Source of the DNA: Granulicella sp.
GTDB taxonomy: Bacteria > Acidobacteriota > Terriglobia > Terriglobales > Acidobacteriaceae
DNA length: 35,518 nucleotides
Assembly: GCA_027335345.1 (NCBI GenBank)
Contig: DAHWOF010000054.1
Coordinates: 1-35,518, forward strand
Direction of reading: 5' to 3'
Below, piece by piece: positions 16,462 through 23,629 of the stretch; positions within the stretch are counted from its first letter, which is position 1, and each line of letters begins with the position of its first letter. Below the pieces are notes generated by a model, which did not search any database, was not told the DNA's origin, and worked only from the letters and a program-made list of their open reading frames with translations. A program made the translations under genes and the position numbers.

Positions 16462-17411
16462 CAGGGCGCGCCGTTTGAGGCGAGGGTGATGGCCGACGGA
16501 GCGGAGGCGACGGGAGCGGCGTCGCTAGACAGCACAACCGCGGTCGCAGCCGGCAGGGCAGCGGGAGAGGTGGTTGTCGCACCTTTCTCAGAGTTATGAA
16601 AGCGGCCTTCGCCGGGGCTGGTTTTGGGCGAGGCGGCCTGTGCGCGTTGCCGGGCCAGCTTGCGCCGCATGAACTCTCTCAGGACGCGGTTGACGTAAGC
16701 GCGTGTCTCGGGATAAGGCGGGACGGCATGGTAACGGTCCACCGCGGCTGGCCCGGCATTGTAGGCGGCCAAAGCAAGGGCGAGGCCGTGTGCGTCATTA
16801 CGGGGGTCGTAGCGGTCCAGAAGCTGATCGAGATAGGCTGCGCCGCCGGTGATGTTCTGGTCGGGACGAAAGGCGTTGCGGACGCCGAACTGCTGCGCGG
16901 TTCCAGGCATAAGCTGCATCAGGCCCTCGGCTCCGGCGGGCGAGACCGCGTTAACGCGACCATCGCTCTCTGCATGGATGATGCTGGCCAGCAGGGCTGC
17001 ATCGATGCGATGCTGCCGGGCAGCGGCGGAGAGGAGTTGGGGAATATTGGCTGGAATCTGCCGGGGAGTGGTTGCAGATGCTGCGCTGCGGGGTTGTATT
17101 GATCCAGAGGGCGCTGGACCGGGCCTCGGAGGATCGGGCAGGGTTTCAATGCTGGCGATCAGGCGGCTGGAGATATCGATGAAATCGCCGGAGTGGGGAG
17201 AGAGAAAAAACAGACGAATGTGGTTGCCGTCGACCGCCTCATACCGGGCGCAGTCATAAGAAAAGCCATTGCGCAGCGTGACGCGCTGGAACGCGCGCGC
17301 AGTGGGGCAGAGTTGCGCCCCCAACAGAGCCAGGGAAGCCGCGATCAGGAGGGAGGTACCTAAACGGATACGGCTTGGTCGATGACGATGCACTGAACTT
17401 GAGATTATCAT
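16461..17411 (-). CDS. Secreted lytic transglycosylase (SLT domain)
   Basis: The N-terminus is a basic then hydrophobic signal peptide ending near PTARA, so the protein is periplasmic. Residues 120-235 form a family 1 SLT domain: catalytic Glu148 in IIHAESDGRVNAVSPAGAEG, the GLMQLMPGTAQQFGV motif and AYNAGPAAVDRY. Such enzymes cleave peptidoglycan between MurNAc and GlcNAc, producing anhydromuropeptides. A domain at 40-90 (VTLRNGFSYDCARYEAVDGN) precedes it, and the C-terminal 75 residues are Ala/Ser/Pro-rich and probably disordered. The ATG at 17411 is used, but a GTG at 17393, with TAATCT 8 nt upstream, is a credible alternative that still keeps the signal peptide. It is coupled to the downstream flippase-like gene. 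Confidence 0.88.
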   Translation of the reverse strand: MIISSSVHRHRPSRIRLGTSLLIAASLALLGAQLCPTARAFQRVTLRNGFSYDCARYEAVDGNHIRLFFLSPHSGDFIDISSRLIASIETLPDPPRPGPAPSGSIQPRSAASATTPRQIPANIPQLLSAAARQHRIDAALLASIIHAESDGRVNAVSPAGAEGLMQLMPGTAQQFGVRNAFRPDQNITGGAAYLDQLLDRYDPRNDAHGLALALAAYNAGPAAVDRYHAVPPYPETRAYVNRVLREFMRRKLARQRAQAASPKTSPGEGRFHNSEKGATTTSPAALPAATAVVLSSDAAPVASAPSAITLASNGAP

Positions 17412-17520
17412 TCAGGCTTTAAAGGCAGCAATAGGCTCAAAGCAAAGGCAGAACCCCGTCTGGCAACTGGTTGAGGGATACGGTTCAGGATGGGGTCATC
17501 TTGTGTCAGGGAGTGTGTGG

Positions 17521-17700
17521 ATGCGTTGTTCAACTTGTTTGAAAGGCAGGATCTACAGGTCCAGACAGACGATGGTCGACCGATTCTTCTTCAGCCGTTT
17601 CGGAATCTTTCCTTGGCGCTGCCATCGCTGCGGGGTAAGGGTGCGGCTGCGGGTTCGAGAGGAGCGCCACAGCCGCCCCCAACAGATCTGGATGGGTTGA
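17521..17700 (+). CDS. Small zinc-ribbon protein, 59 residues
   Basis: Two CxxC knuckles, Cys3/Cys6 (RCSTC) and Cys34/Cys37 (WRCHRCG), frame a basic and aromatic middle (YRSRQ, FFFSRFGIFPW) and are followed by an Arg-rich tail. This spacing is that of a treble-clef or ribbon zinc site and resembles short proteins of the form C-x2-C...G-x-x-P-Y-R-C-x2-C that occur in Acidobacteria. The ATG at 17521 has GGGAG with 7-nt spacing, stronger than the in-frame GTG at 17503. It lies alone on the plus strand between minus-strand genes. Function is unknown; nucleic-acid binding is a guess from the charge. Competing frames over the same DNA lack such motifs. Confidence 0.6.
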   Translation: MRCSTCLKGRIYRSRQTMVDRFFFSRFGIFPWRCHRCGVRVRLRVREERHSRPQQIWMG

Positions 17701-17787
17701 TCGAGCGGCGGTCGCCAACGGCCTGAGTTGGAGCAGGCCGTTCCACCATTTCGCCTTGGACGCCGCGGCGAAGATCCGAATTCCGCC

Positions 17788-18738
17788 CTACTTCCACGCA
17801 GGGGATCTCGCGAAGGCTGCTTCGATGGCAGTGGCCACGCCGTCCTGATCGTTGGAGGGAAGAATGGCCCACCCGTTCGCGGTGGCCAGGGATCGCAGGT
17901 CGTCGGGAGCGTTGGACATTAGGGCCGGTTCGCCGGCCAGACGAAGCATGGCGAGGTCGTTCCAGTTGTCGCCGATCGCCAGGATCTCTGCGCAACCAAT
18001 GCCGCGAAGGGTGGCCAAATGGCGAAGAGCGGAGGCCTTGGAGCATCCGGCCGGCAGGATGTCCAGAAGCGTCAGATCCGTCTCCGGGTAGGTGGTGCGG
18101 TGGAGCGCGGCATCAGCCTGGCTGCGGTCAGCGTGAGAAGCGTTCGGAGGGAGTTCCTGCTCGCCTACCGGGATCACCCGGGGGTGCTGGACCAGACGCT
18201 TTTCAGCCCGTTGCATGCGTTCGATGGGACCGCATAGCATCATCTGGATCGGTAGCTCCTTGCCAGGCTGAAGCGCCTCCTCAATGGGATTTGCCTGCAG
18301 GATGTACTGCTGGTTGGCTCGCATCCAGCGACCGATGCTCGAGTGGATCTGGTCGATGTTCTGGACGATGAGAGCGCCGCGGGAGTCGTTCCCATCTGGA
18401 CCCGTGAGGTCAAAGGTGAGAACAAGGCTGTTGCGGTAGTCATTGAGGTAGGCGCAGAGCCATAGCGCGGTGGCGAGCGGCAGGTGAGAGCGGTGAATGA
18501 GATCCGAGTTGAGGGTGCGGATCACGGTGCCGTTGGAGCTGATCACCGCCGAACTCGGTTTGAGGCCAAGATCGCGCAGCACCTGCATCGCGAAGCTATG
18601 ACGGCGACCCGTGGAGATGACGATCTCCGCTCCAAAGTTTTGGGCAAGCTCCAGCGCGGCGCGGTTGCGGGAGCTCACCTGGCCGGAGGAGTTCAGGAGC
18701 GTTCCATCGAGATCGAGGGCGATGAGGCGCGGTGGCAT
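17788..18738 (-). CDS. Cof-type HAD-superfamily phosphatase
   Basis: The 316-residue protein begins with HAD motif I, IALDLDGTLL (nucleophile Asp9 and Asp11), has motif II in VISTGRRHSF, and motif IV GDNWNDLAML near residue 255. The large middle insertion (residues about 85-215) is a type IIB cap. Cof-type enzymes dephosphorylate sugar phosphates, nucleotides or cofactors, and the substrate cannot be read from sequence. The cap includes an unusual charged stretch (VGEQELPPNASHADRSQAD). No ribosome binding site is visible, but TACCCT lies 8 nt before the ATG. It is divergent from the threonine-synthase-like gene. Confidence 0.85.
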   Translation of the reverse strand: MPPRLIALDLDGTLLNSSGQVSSRNRAALELAQNFGAEIVISTGRRHSFAMQVLRDLGLKPSSAVISSNGTVIRTLNSDLIHRSHLPLATALWLCAYLNDYRNSLVLTFDLTGPDGNDSRGALIVQNIDQIHSSIGRWMRANQQYILQANPIEEALQPGKELPIQMMLCGPIERMQRAEKRLVQHPRVIPVGEQELPPNASHADRSQADAALHRTTYPETDLTLLDILPAGCSKASALRHLATLRGIGCAEILAIGDNWNDLAMLRLAGEPALMSNAPDDLRSLATANGWAILPSNDQDGVATAIEAAFARSPAWK

Positions 18739-18746
18739 CTACGTCT

Positions 18747-18752
18747 AGGGTA
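18747..18752 (-). promoter_or_regulatory. Candidate -10 box for leaderless HAD phosphatase mRNA
   Basis: TACCCT on the minus strand ends 8 nt before the ATG at 18738, and no ribosome binding site intervenes. Confidence 0.35.
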
Positions 18753-18840
18753 GCCCATAGCCAGCTTGAGAGGCTGCGGATGGAGGAACAGAAGGATCCT
18801 TGATCAGCGCCAGAGGCTGAAGTTCATTAGGATGATACCT

Positions 18841-20031
18841 ATGCCTGTCGTCACTCATCTGGAGTGCAGCCGTTGCCGGCATCGGGTCTCCATGGAGGCG
18901 CCACCGGCAGCCGTGATGCCACCATCCTTCTGCCCGGTGGACGGCGGGGCGCTGTTGGTCCGCTATGACATGGAGGTGTTGCGGATGAGAGCGCGTCGGG
19001 AACAATCCGCGGAGCTGTCCGCGCGCCCGGGAGCGAGCGCCGGGATGTGGCGCTACGCCGAGGTGCTGCCGGAGGTGACGCCGGTCTCTCTCGGAGAGGG
19101 GTGGACTCCTTTGCTGCAGAGCTGGCGCCATCCGGGATTGTTGATCAAGGATGAGGGCGCCAATCCAACGGGAACGGCCGAGGCCAGGGGGATGGCCATG
19201 GCCATCTCCCTGGTAGCGTATTTTGATGGCGGGATGCAAGGACGCCCGCCTTTGGCGGCCCTGTCAGTGGGGGTGGCGGCCTATGCCGCCGCAGCTCAGA
19301 GGAAGGCGCATCTCTTTCTGCCCAGGGATCTATCGCCTGAGAGCGAACTGGAGGCTGTTTTCTATGGCGCCGAGGTGCACCTTGTGGATGGTCCTGCCGA
19401 GCAGTGCCGGCGGCGGCTGGAGCACGAGATGAGCCTCCGGCGAGCAGCAAAGGATGCGGGCGAAGAGCTCTGGATTGACCTCTCTGCGCCGCAGCATCCG
19501 TTCCGAGTGGAAGGGGACAAAACCTTGGGCTATGAACTGGTCGAGCAGATGGGATGGACGTATCCCGATGCGCTGCTCTGGCCGCTGGGCGATGCAACAA
19601 GTTTAGTCGGCGTGTGGAAGGCGTTTGAAGAGATGGAGGTGCTGGGATGGGTGGCCGGGAGACGACCCCGCGTGTATGTGGGAGAGATCGCGGCAGACAG
19701 GTTTGCGGCGTCGCCGGATAGCAGCTCACTGGAAATCGTGACGGCATCGGGCGGAAGAGTGGTGAGGCAGGACGAGCGGGCGGCGTTGGCAAAGGTGTTG
19801 GATTTTGCCAGGCAGGAAGGCGTCTTTCTTTCGCCGCAGGGTGCAGCGGCCGCGGCTGCCTTTGAGTCGCTTGCCGGCAGTGGCGAAGTGCGGCCGGACG
19901 AACGCATCGTGCTGGTCAATCCGTCCGCAGGCTGGAAGGATGGCGATGCGTTACGCGCAGCCATGCCTCTGCGCAGGCTGGGAAGATTCCCTACCTCTCT
20001 GCCGGTGGGTGGAATCATTACTCCGATTTAG
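18841..20031 (+). CDS. Threonine-synthase-like fold type II protein lacking the PLP lysine
   Basis: The 396-residue protein keeps the threonine synthase layout: an N-terminal ribbon (CSRC at 9-12 and CPVDGGALLVRYD at 31-43), SLGEGWTPLL at 83-92, and a core aligning with NPTGSFKDRG. In that signature this protein reads NPTGTAEARG (108-117), with Glu114 where the PLP-binding lysine should be. The phosphate/substrate loop SxGN reads SVGV (142-145), and the glycine-rich PVGGGG loop reads PLGDATSLVGVWKAF. It therefore looks like a catalytically dead paralogue with the fold kept. The frame opens at 18766, but AGGA 8 nt before the ATG at 18841 fixes the start. A regulatory or binding role is possible; the function is unknown. 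Confidence 0.75.
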   Translation: MPVVTHLECSRCRHRVSMEAPPAAVMPPSFCPVDGGALLVRYDMEVLRMRARREQSAELSARPGASAGMWRYAEVLPEVTPVSLGEGWTPLLQSWRHPGLLIKDEGANPTGTAEARGMAMAISLVAYFDGGMQGRPPLAALSVGVAAYAAAAQRKAHLFLPRDLSPESELEAVFYGAEVHLVDGPAEQCRRRLEHEMSLRRAAKDAGEELWIDLSAPQHPFRVEGDKTLGYELVEQMGWTYPDALLWPLGDATSLVGVWKAFEEMEVLGWVAGRRPRVYVGEIAADRFAASPDSSSLEIVTASGGRVVRQDERAALAKVLDFARQEGVFLSPQGAAAAAAFESLAGSGEVRPDERIVLVNPSAGWKDGDALRAAMPLRRLGRFPTSLPVGGIITPI

Positions 20032-20224
20032 CGGAGGCAAAGTGCCGCAGCAGAAGGATGGCGTGGGGTTCGCAAACTGCTCCCTAGTCGGGCGCTGACG
20101 GCGACGGTTGCGGGTGCCCGGACGCGATTCGAGGGCTGCCGATGAGACTGGGTGATCGAGAGCCTGGGCGGGCGAGGTTCGCGGTGAGCTTGGAGCCCGG
20201 GGGTTGTTGAGCGCGGCCCTTGCG

Positions 20225-20539
20225 CTACTTGTTGAAGCAGCTCCTTCCGCGAGGGCCGTGATCTCCGGCAGCTTTTGCCTCGGCCTCAGTCATATACTTG
20301 CCGTTGCTGGTCCGGCCATAGTACCGATCGCCCGGACAGTGGTAGACATGGGTGGAGAGATTCACCCAAACCTTGTCAGGCGCTGCCCCGGGAGCCTGCT
20401 TTGCGGCCGGTTGAAATCGGTTGTGCTTTGCGGGTGAAGGGTTAGCCGCGGAAGTAGCTGTTTGAGCCGAGAGGGTGAGAGATCCGGCCAGTATAAGCTC
20501 AGAAAACAGGACAGCAGAGGAAAGGGAGCGAAGTTGCAT
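20225..20539 (-). CDS. Small secreted protein of unknown function
   Basis: AAGGAG stands 5 nt before the ATG at 20539, so the open extension to 20635 is not used. Residues 1-25 are a signal peptide (MQLRSLSSAVLFSELILAGS, then LTLSAQ), giving a mature, probably periplasmic protein of about 80 residues. After a basic, Ala/Pro-rich linker, the C-terminal 45 residues form a compact module, VWVNLSTHVYHCPGDRYYG, then TSNGKYMTEAEAKAAG, ending in a second Cys (RSCFNK). The two cysteines may form a disulfide. Similar short VWVN...YHCPG...Y(G/T)xTxxGxYM...A modules occur in many bacterial hypothetical proteins. I cannot assign a function. Confidence 0.72.
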   Translation of the reverse strand: MQLRSLSSAVLFSELILAGSLTLSAQTATSAANPSPAKHNRFQPAAKQAPGAAPDKVWVNLSTHVYHCPGDRYYGRTSNGKYMTEAEAKAAGDHGPRGRSCFNK

Positions 20540-20746
20540 GGATTCTCCTTGGGGGAACTGAATCCTAGTGTAAGTCCTATCGGGACACTGGCGAGAACAG
20601 GGGTGATGGAGGTGACGGTCCTCCCGTTCCGGCATCCAAAGATCTGTGATTCACAATAGCGAAGAATGGGGATGTTTGCCGAGTACGCGCCTCTGATCAT
20701 TTGGTTCCCGAGCATGAGACAGGATGCGGCTGTGGGGGGATGGCAG

Positions 20747-20752
20747 TAGACT
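20747..20752 (+). promoter_or_regulatory. Candidate -10 box for the DapA-like gene
   Basis: TAGACT ends 7 nt before the ATG at 20760, with TGTGGTG between them and no canonical ribosome binding site. Confidence 0.35.
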
Positions 20753-20759
20753 TGTGGTG

Positions 20760-21806
20760 ATGCTGATTGATGGAATTCATATACCTTTGACGGCGCCGTT
20801 CACCCGGGACGGCAGGAGCTATCTGCACAAGCTGGAGTACAACGTTCGGCGCTACTCCTTGACTCCGGCCTCGGGGTTGGTGGCCTTGACCTTCGAGACG
20901 GAAGGAACTTCGCTGAGCGACGCAGAGACCGCCGAAACGTTGCGAGTGATTGGGGACGTGGCTGATCCGGCTAAGGTGCTGGTGGCCGCGGTAGCCAAGG
21001 ATAGCGTGCGTAGCGTGCTTTCCGTTGCGGAGTCGGCTGCTCAGGAGGGATTCGATCTGGTGCTGCTGGCAGCCCCGCCACAGTGGGAGAGCCTTAGCGA
21101 GCAAGAGGTCATGGTCTATTTCCAGACGATTGCGGACAGATCGCCGCTGCCCATCGCGCTGAGCAGCGGAGCCCGGCGGCAAGGATACCGGCTGAGCGTG
21201 GCTAAGATTGCCGAGCTGGCACGGCACGGCAATGTGCTCGGCATCTACGACCACGGGCTGACGGTGGAGAGGCTGCGCGCTATCTCCGAGGCCAGCGGTA
21301 GGGTGCGAAGAGAGGTGCTGGTGACGAGCGTCTTTGCCCCTGTGACCCGACGAATGGTGCAGAGAGGTGAGACGGAAGAGGCCGGATTTGTGGCTGCTGC
21401 TTCGATCGGGAGCGCAGGCGCGGGGATAAGCGCACCGAAGCATGGGATTAAGACGCGCACCAAGCCGGTTGGTTTTCAGGTGATGGCCATGGGCAGCTCG
21501 ACTGGATTTGCGGAGTTGCTTAGGTCGGGCGTGGCTGGCGCGATGCTGTCGCTTGCAGCCTGCTCCCCGCAAGCCTGCTATGAGGCCTATGCGGCGTTCA
21601 AGGATGGAGATCCAGCGCTTGCGGAGGAAAAGGTACAGCGCCTGGCGGAGGCGGACGCCATGGTCGAGCACTTGGGAATCGGCGGCATAAAGTATGGGTG
21701 CGATTGTAACGGCTACTACGGCGGGGAGCCTCGTCTGCCGCGTCTTGCGCTGAACGCGGAAGGGCGAGCGGAAGTTGAGCGGGTGCTGGCTGGGATCCGA
21801 AATTAA
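20760..21806 (+). CDS. Dihydrodipicolinate-synthase-like protein lacking the Schiff-base lysine
   Basis: The 348-residue protein follows the DapA/N-acetylneuraminate lyase TIM-barrel pattern: IPLTAPFTRDG at the N-terminus, LPIALSSGARRQG in place of the YNVPxRTG strand, NVLGIYDHG in place of IIGIKExxG, and a typical end, GYYGGEPRLPRLALN. The Schiff-base lysine is replaced by Tyr163, the catalytic Tyr by Ser135, and the GTTGE motif by TFETEG (44-49); only the carboxylate-binding arginine region survives. An insertion of about 45 residues (around 185-230) follows the former lysine strand. Class I aldolase chemistry should therefore be lost. The frame is open upstream to 20724; ATG 20760 is preferred for its conserved N-terminus. 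Its role is unknown. Confidence 0.75.
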   Translation: MLIDGIHIPLTAPFTRDGRSYLHKLEYNVRRYSLTPASGLVALTFETEGTSLSDAETAETLRVIGDVADPAKVLVAAVAKDSVRSVLSVAESAAQEGFDLVLLAAPPQWESLSEQEVMVYFQTIADRSPLPIALSSGARRQGYRLSVAKIAELARHGNVLGIYDHGLTVERLRAISEASGRVRREVLVTSVFAPVTRRMVQRGETEEAGFVAAASIGSAGAGISAPKHGIKTRTKPVGFQVMAMGSSTGFAELLRSGVAGAMLSLAACSPQACYEAYAAFKDGDPALAEEKVQRLAEADAMVEHLGIGGIKYGCDCNGYYGGEPRLPRLALNAEGRAEVERVLAGIRN

Positions 21807-22254
21807 AACTGCCGCAGGAGCGGAAACGAGCGGCGAGCGCTGCCGAACGGCGGACGTGGTCTGGTAGAGAAGATCTACGGCGGAATCTGCGCAGGCGCCA
21901 GGCGTTCCACTGGGTGCAAAGGAGAGCAGCCCCGCCGAGCGCCTGGCAGGCACAGCTTGGAGCAGCGTAGGAGCCGGATGGCTGGTCGGGAGCGATTCCG
22001 AGAGTCGATGTTCAGATCTCCAAAGATGCCGGAGGAGATTCCAGCCTTGTGGCGAGGTTTTCACGAAAGAATCGTGTACCTACACGTTCGATCGACTCAC
22101 TGAATTGACCTCTTTCGCTCTGAGAAGGCAGAGATCTCGCTCTGCGCTGCAGAGATCTCGTCGAAGCCGATCTTGGAGGCCTCAAGGCGCCAGAGCCGAT
22201 CAGGACGCATGGTCGGTTATTCAAGCCCCTTTTCTGATCCGGACGAGGGTTCCT
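21807..22254. other. Long intergenic region with small repeats, no gene seen
   Basis: The region separates the convergent DapA-like and lacI genes. It contains an 8-bp inverted repeat GCCAGGCG (21897-21904) / CGCCTGGC (21940-21947) and a direct repeat GCAGAGATCTCG at 22128-22139 and 22149-22160, each copy enclosing the palindrome GAGATCTC. No T-run terminator follows either. A 70-codon minus-strand frame (22012-22224) has no supporting features. Confidence 0.5.
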
Positions 22255-23355
22255 TCATCCAGGGATTGAGCCAGGATCCTCGACATATCGGGAGAAGATG
22301 GACAGATTTCCCCGCATCACGACATGGGGAGCTAGCTTGGTGATGCGGGCAGGCCGGATGTGCTCCCACAGGTAGCGCAGGAGGGATTGAATCGCAATTC
22401 TCCCCTGGGTGAAGGGTCGTTGGTAAAGTGCAGCCATGACGTAGCCGTTCTCCATCTCCGAGATCAGCTCCGGGGATAGATCAGTCACCACGATGCGAAC
22501 GGAGTCCAGCCGCCCGGCTTCTCGGATCGCTCGCAGCACCGGCAGGCTGTTCGCCGTACTGATGTATAGCCCTTGCATGGTTGCGTGTTCGGCCAGCATC
22601 TTCCGGGCCATGGAGTAGGCTTGGGCCGGGTCATCGTGGCTTTCCACAACCGGCAAAAGGCGCAGATGCGGCGCCAGCAGCGCAAGGCTTGCGGCGTATC
22701 CTCGCAACTTCTCGGAATGATCGAATACCCGCAGGTCACCGGTAAAGATGCCTACCGTAGCTGACGGCGGCAACGCGTAGCTGAGCAACTCCGCCGCCAG
22801 CGAGCCGCTGACATAACCGTCAATGGCAATGGAAGCAAGCCGCTCGCTGCGTACGGCATCGGTCGCGACGCAAACCACGGCGGTGCCCTCTCGCTGTAGT
22901 TGGTTGATGACCGGCGTGGCTGCGGCGGCATCGCTCGGCGCGCACACCACGCCGTCGAGATGTTTTCCGACGAGGGACTTCAGAAGAGCAACATTGCCGG
23001 CTCCGAACCGGTTGTAGTCCTCGAAGTGCATCTCCAGACCCGCATCGGGCCAGACGGAGGCCCCGGCACGGATCCCTTCCCGCAGCGGCTGGAAAAAGGT
23101 TGCGATCTCCGTCGGGAGCAGCACAGCGATGCGGAAGGTGCGATTCAACTTGAGAAAGCGGGCCGCTACGTTCGGCCGATAACCAAGCTTTGCGGCCATT
23201 TTCAGAACTCGATCGCGGGTCAGGGGATTCACTCCAGGCCGGTCATGGAGGGCGCGATCGACGGTGCCGATGGAGATGCTCAGGCTGGCGGCGATGTCTT
23301 TGATGCCAACGTGCTGTACCGGTTTGGAACTACGCAATGCCTTCGCGCTTTTCAT
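22255..23355 (-). CDS. LacI-family transcriptional regulator of the GH59 locus
   Basis: Residues 15-70 form a LacI-type helix-turn-helix and hinge: VGIKDIAASLSISIGTVDRA, then LHDRPGVNPLTRDRVLKMAA and the KLGYRPNVAARFLK hinge region. The recognition helix carries TVDRAL where most relatives have TVSRAL. Residues 75-360 are a periplasmic-binding-protein type 1 sensor of the ribose/galactose-binding class (LDGVVCAPSDAAAATPVI, AIDGYVSGSLAAELL, VTDLSPELI), expected to bind a sugar inducer. The gene is divergent from the DUF5107-TPR/MFS/GH59 operon, with a 274-nt spacer holding a palindrome over the operon promoter, so it most likely represses that operon and possibly itself. The C-terminal segment (VEDPGSIPG) is slightly longer than usual. 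The ligand is inferred to be galactose or a galactoside. Confidence 0.88.
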   Translation of the reverse strand: MKSAKALRSSKPVQHVGIKDIAASLSISIGTVDRALHDRPGVNPLTRDRVLKMAAKLGYRPNVAARFLKLNRTFRIAVLLPTEIATFFQPLREGIRAGASVWPDAGLEMHFEDYNRFGAGNVALLKSLVGKHLDGVVCAPSDAAAATPVINQLQREGTAVVCVATDAVRSERLASIAIDGYVSGSLAAELLSYALPPSATVGIFTGDLRVFDHSEKLRGYAASLALLAPHLRLLPVVESHDDPAQAYSMARKMLAEHATMQGLYISTANSLPVLRAIREAGRLDSVRIVVTDLSPELISEMENGYVMAALYQRPFTQGRIAIQSLLRYLWEHIRPARITKLAPHVVMRGNLSIFSRYVEDPGSIPG

Positions 23356-23509
23356 GGACTCGGAGAGGAGCAGGCCGGTTTGCCGGCGGCTAGGGATCAG
23401 GAGAGGGTTGTGGATTTGGCAAGTGAAGGAGCAAGATCCATGATAAAGGATGGTTTTGTTCCGCTTCGCTTTGGCCTTTCGATTGCCGAGCCGGAATCAG
23501 GGCTGGGGC

Positions 23510-23559
23510 TTGATCCACTGCGGACCTCCTCTGATATAAATAATACGTGAACGTACACG
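23510..23559 (+). promoter_or_regulatory. Candidate promoter and operator of the GH59 operon
   Basis: TTGATC at 23510-23515 and the AT-rich TATAAATAAT at 23535-23544 make a plausible sigma-70 type promoter with a 17-19 nt spacer. Immediately downstream CGTGAACGTACACG (23546-23559) is a 14-bp near-palindrome with perfect CGTG/CACG arms. It would cover the transcription start and is the best candidate site for the divergent LacI regulator. Confidence 0.4.
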
Positions 23560-23629
23560 GAGCTAACCTTGCGAGCCTGCTAGGCCAGAACGTGAAGTTT
23601 TGGGGGAATCATCGTCCGGAGGGAGTGGC

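Noticed and set aside
17490-17726. Alternative 78-codon frame over the zinc-ribbon gene
   Set aside because: No motif, whereas the overlapping frame has paired CxxC knuckles and a good ribosome binding site.
20760-21806. Assigning this gene as dapA of the lysine pathway
   Set aside because: The fold matches but the Schiff-base lysine and catalytic tyrosine are replaced, so synthase activity is not supported.
20697-22064. 455-codon minus-strand frame opposite the DapA-like gene
   Set aside because: Composition is Arg/His/Ser-rich with no motif, and it spans both the DapA-like gene and gene-free DNA.
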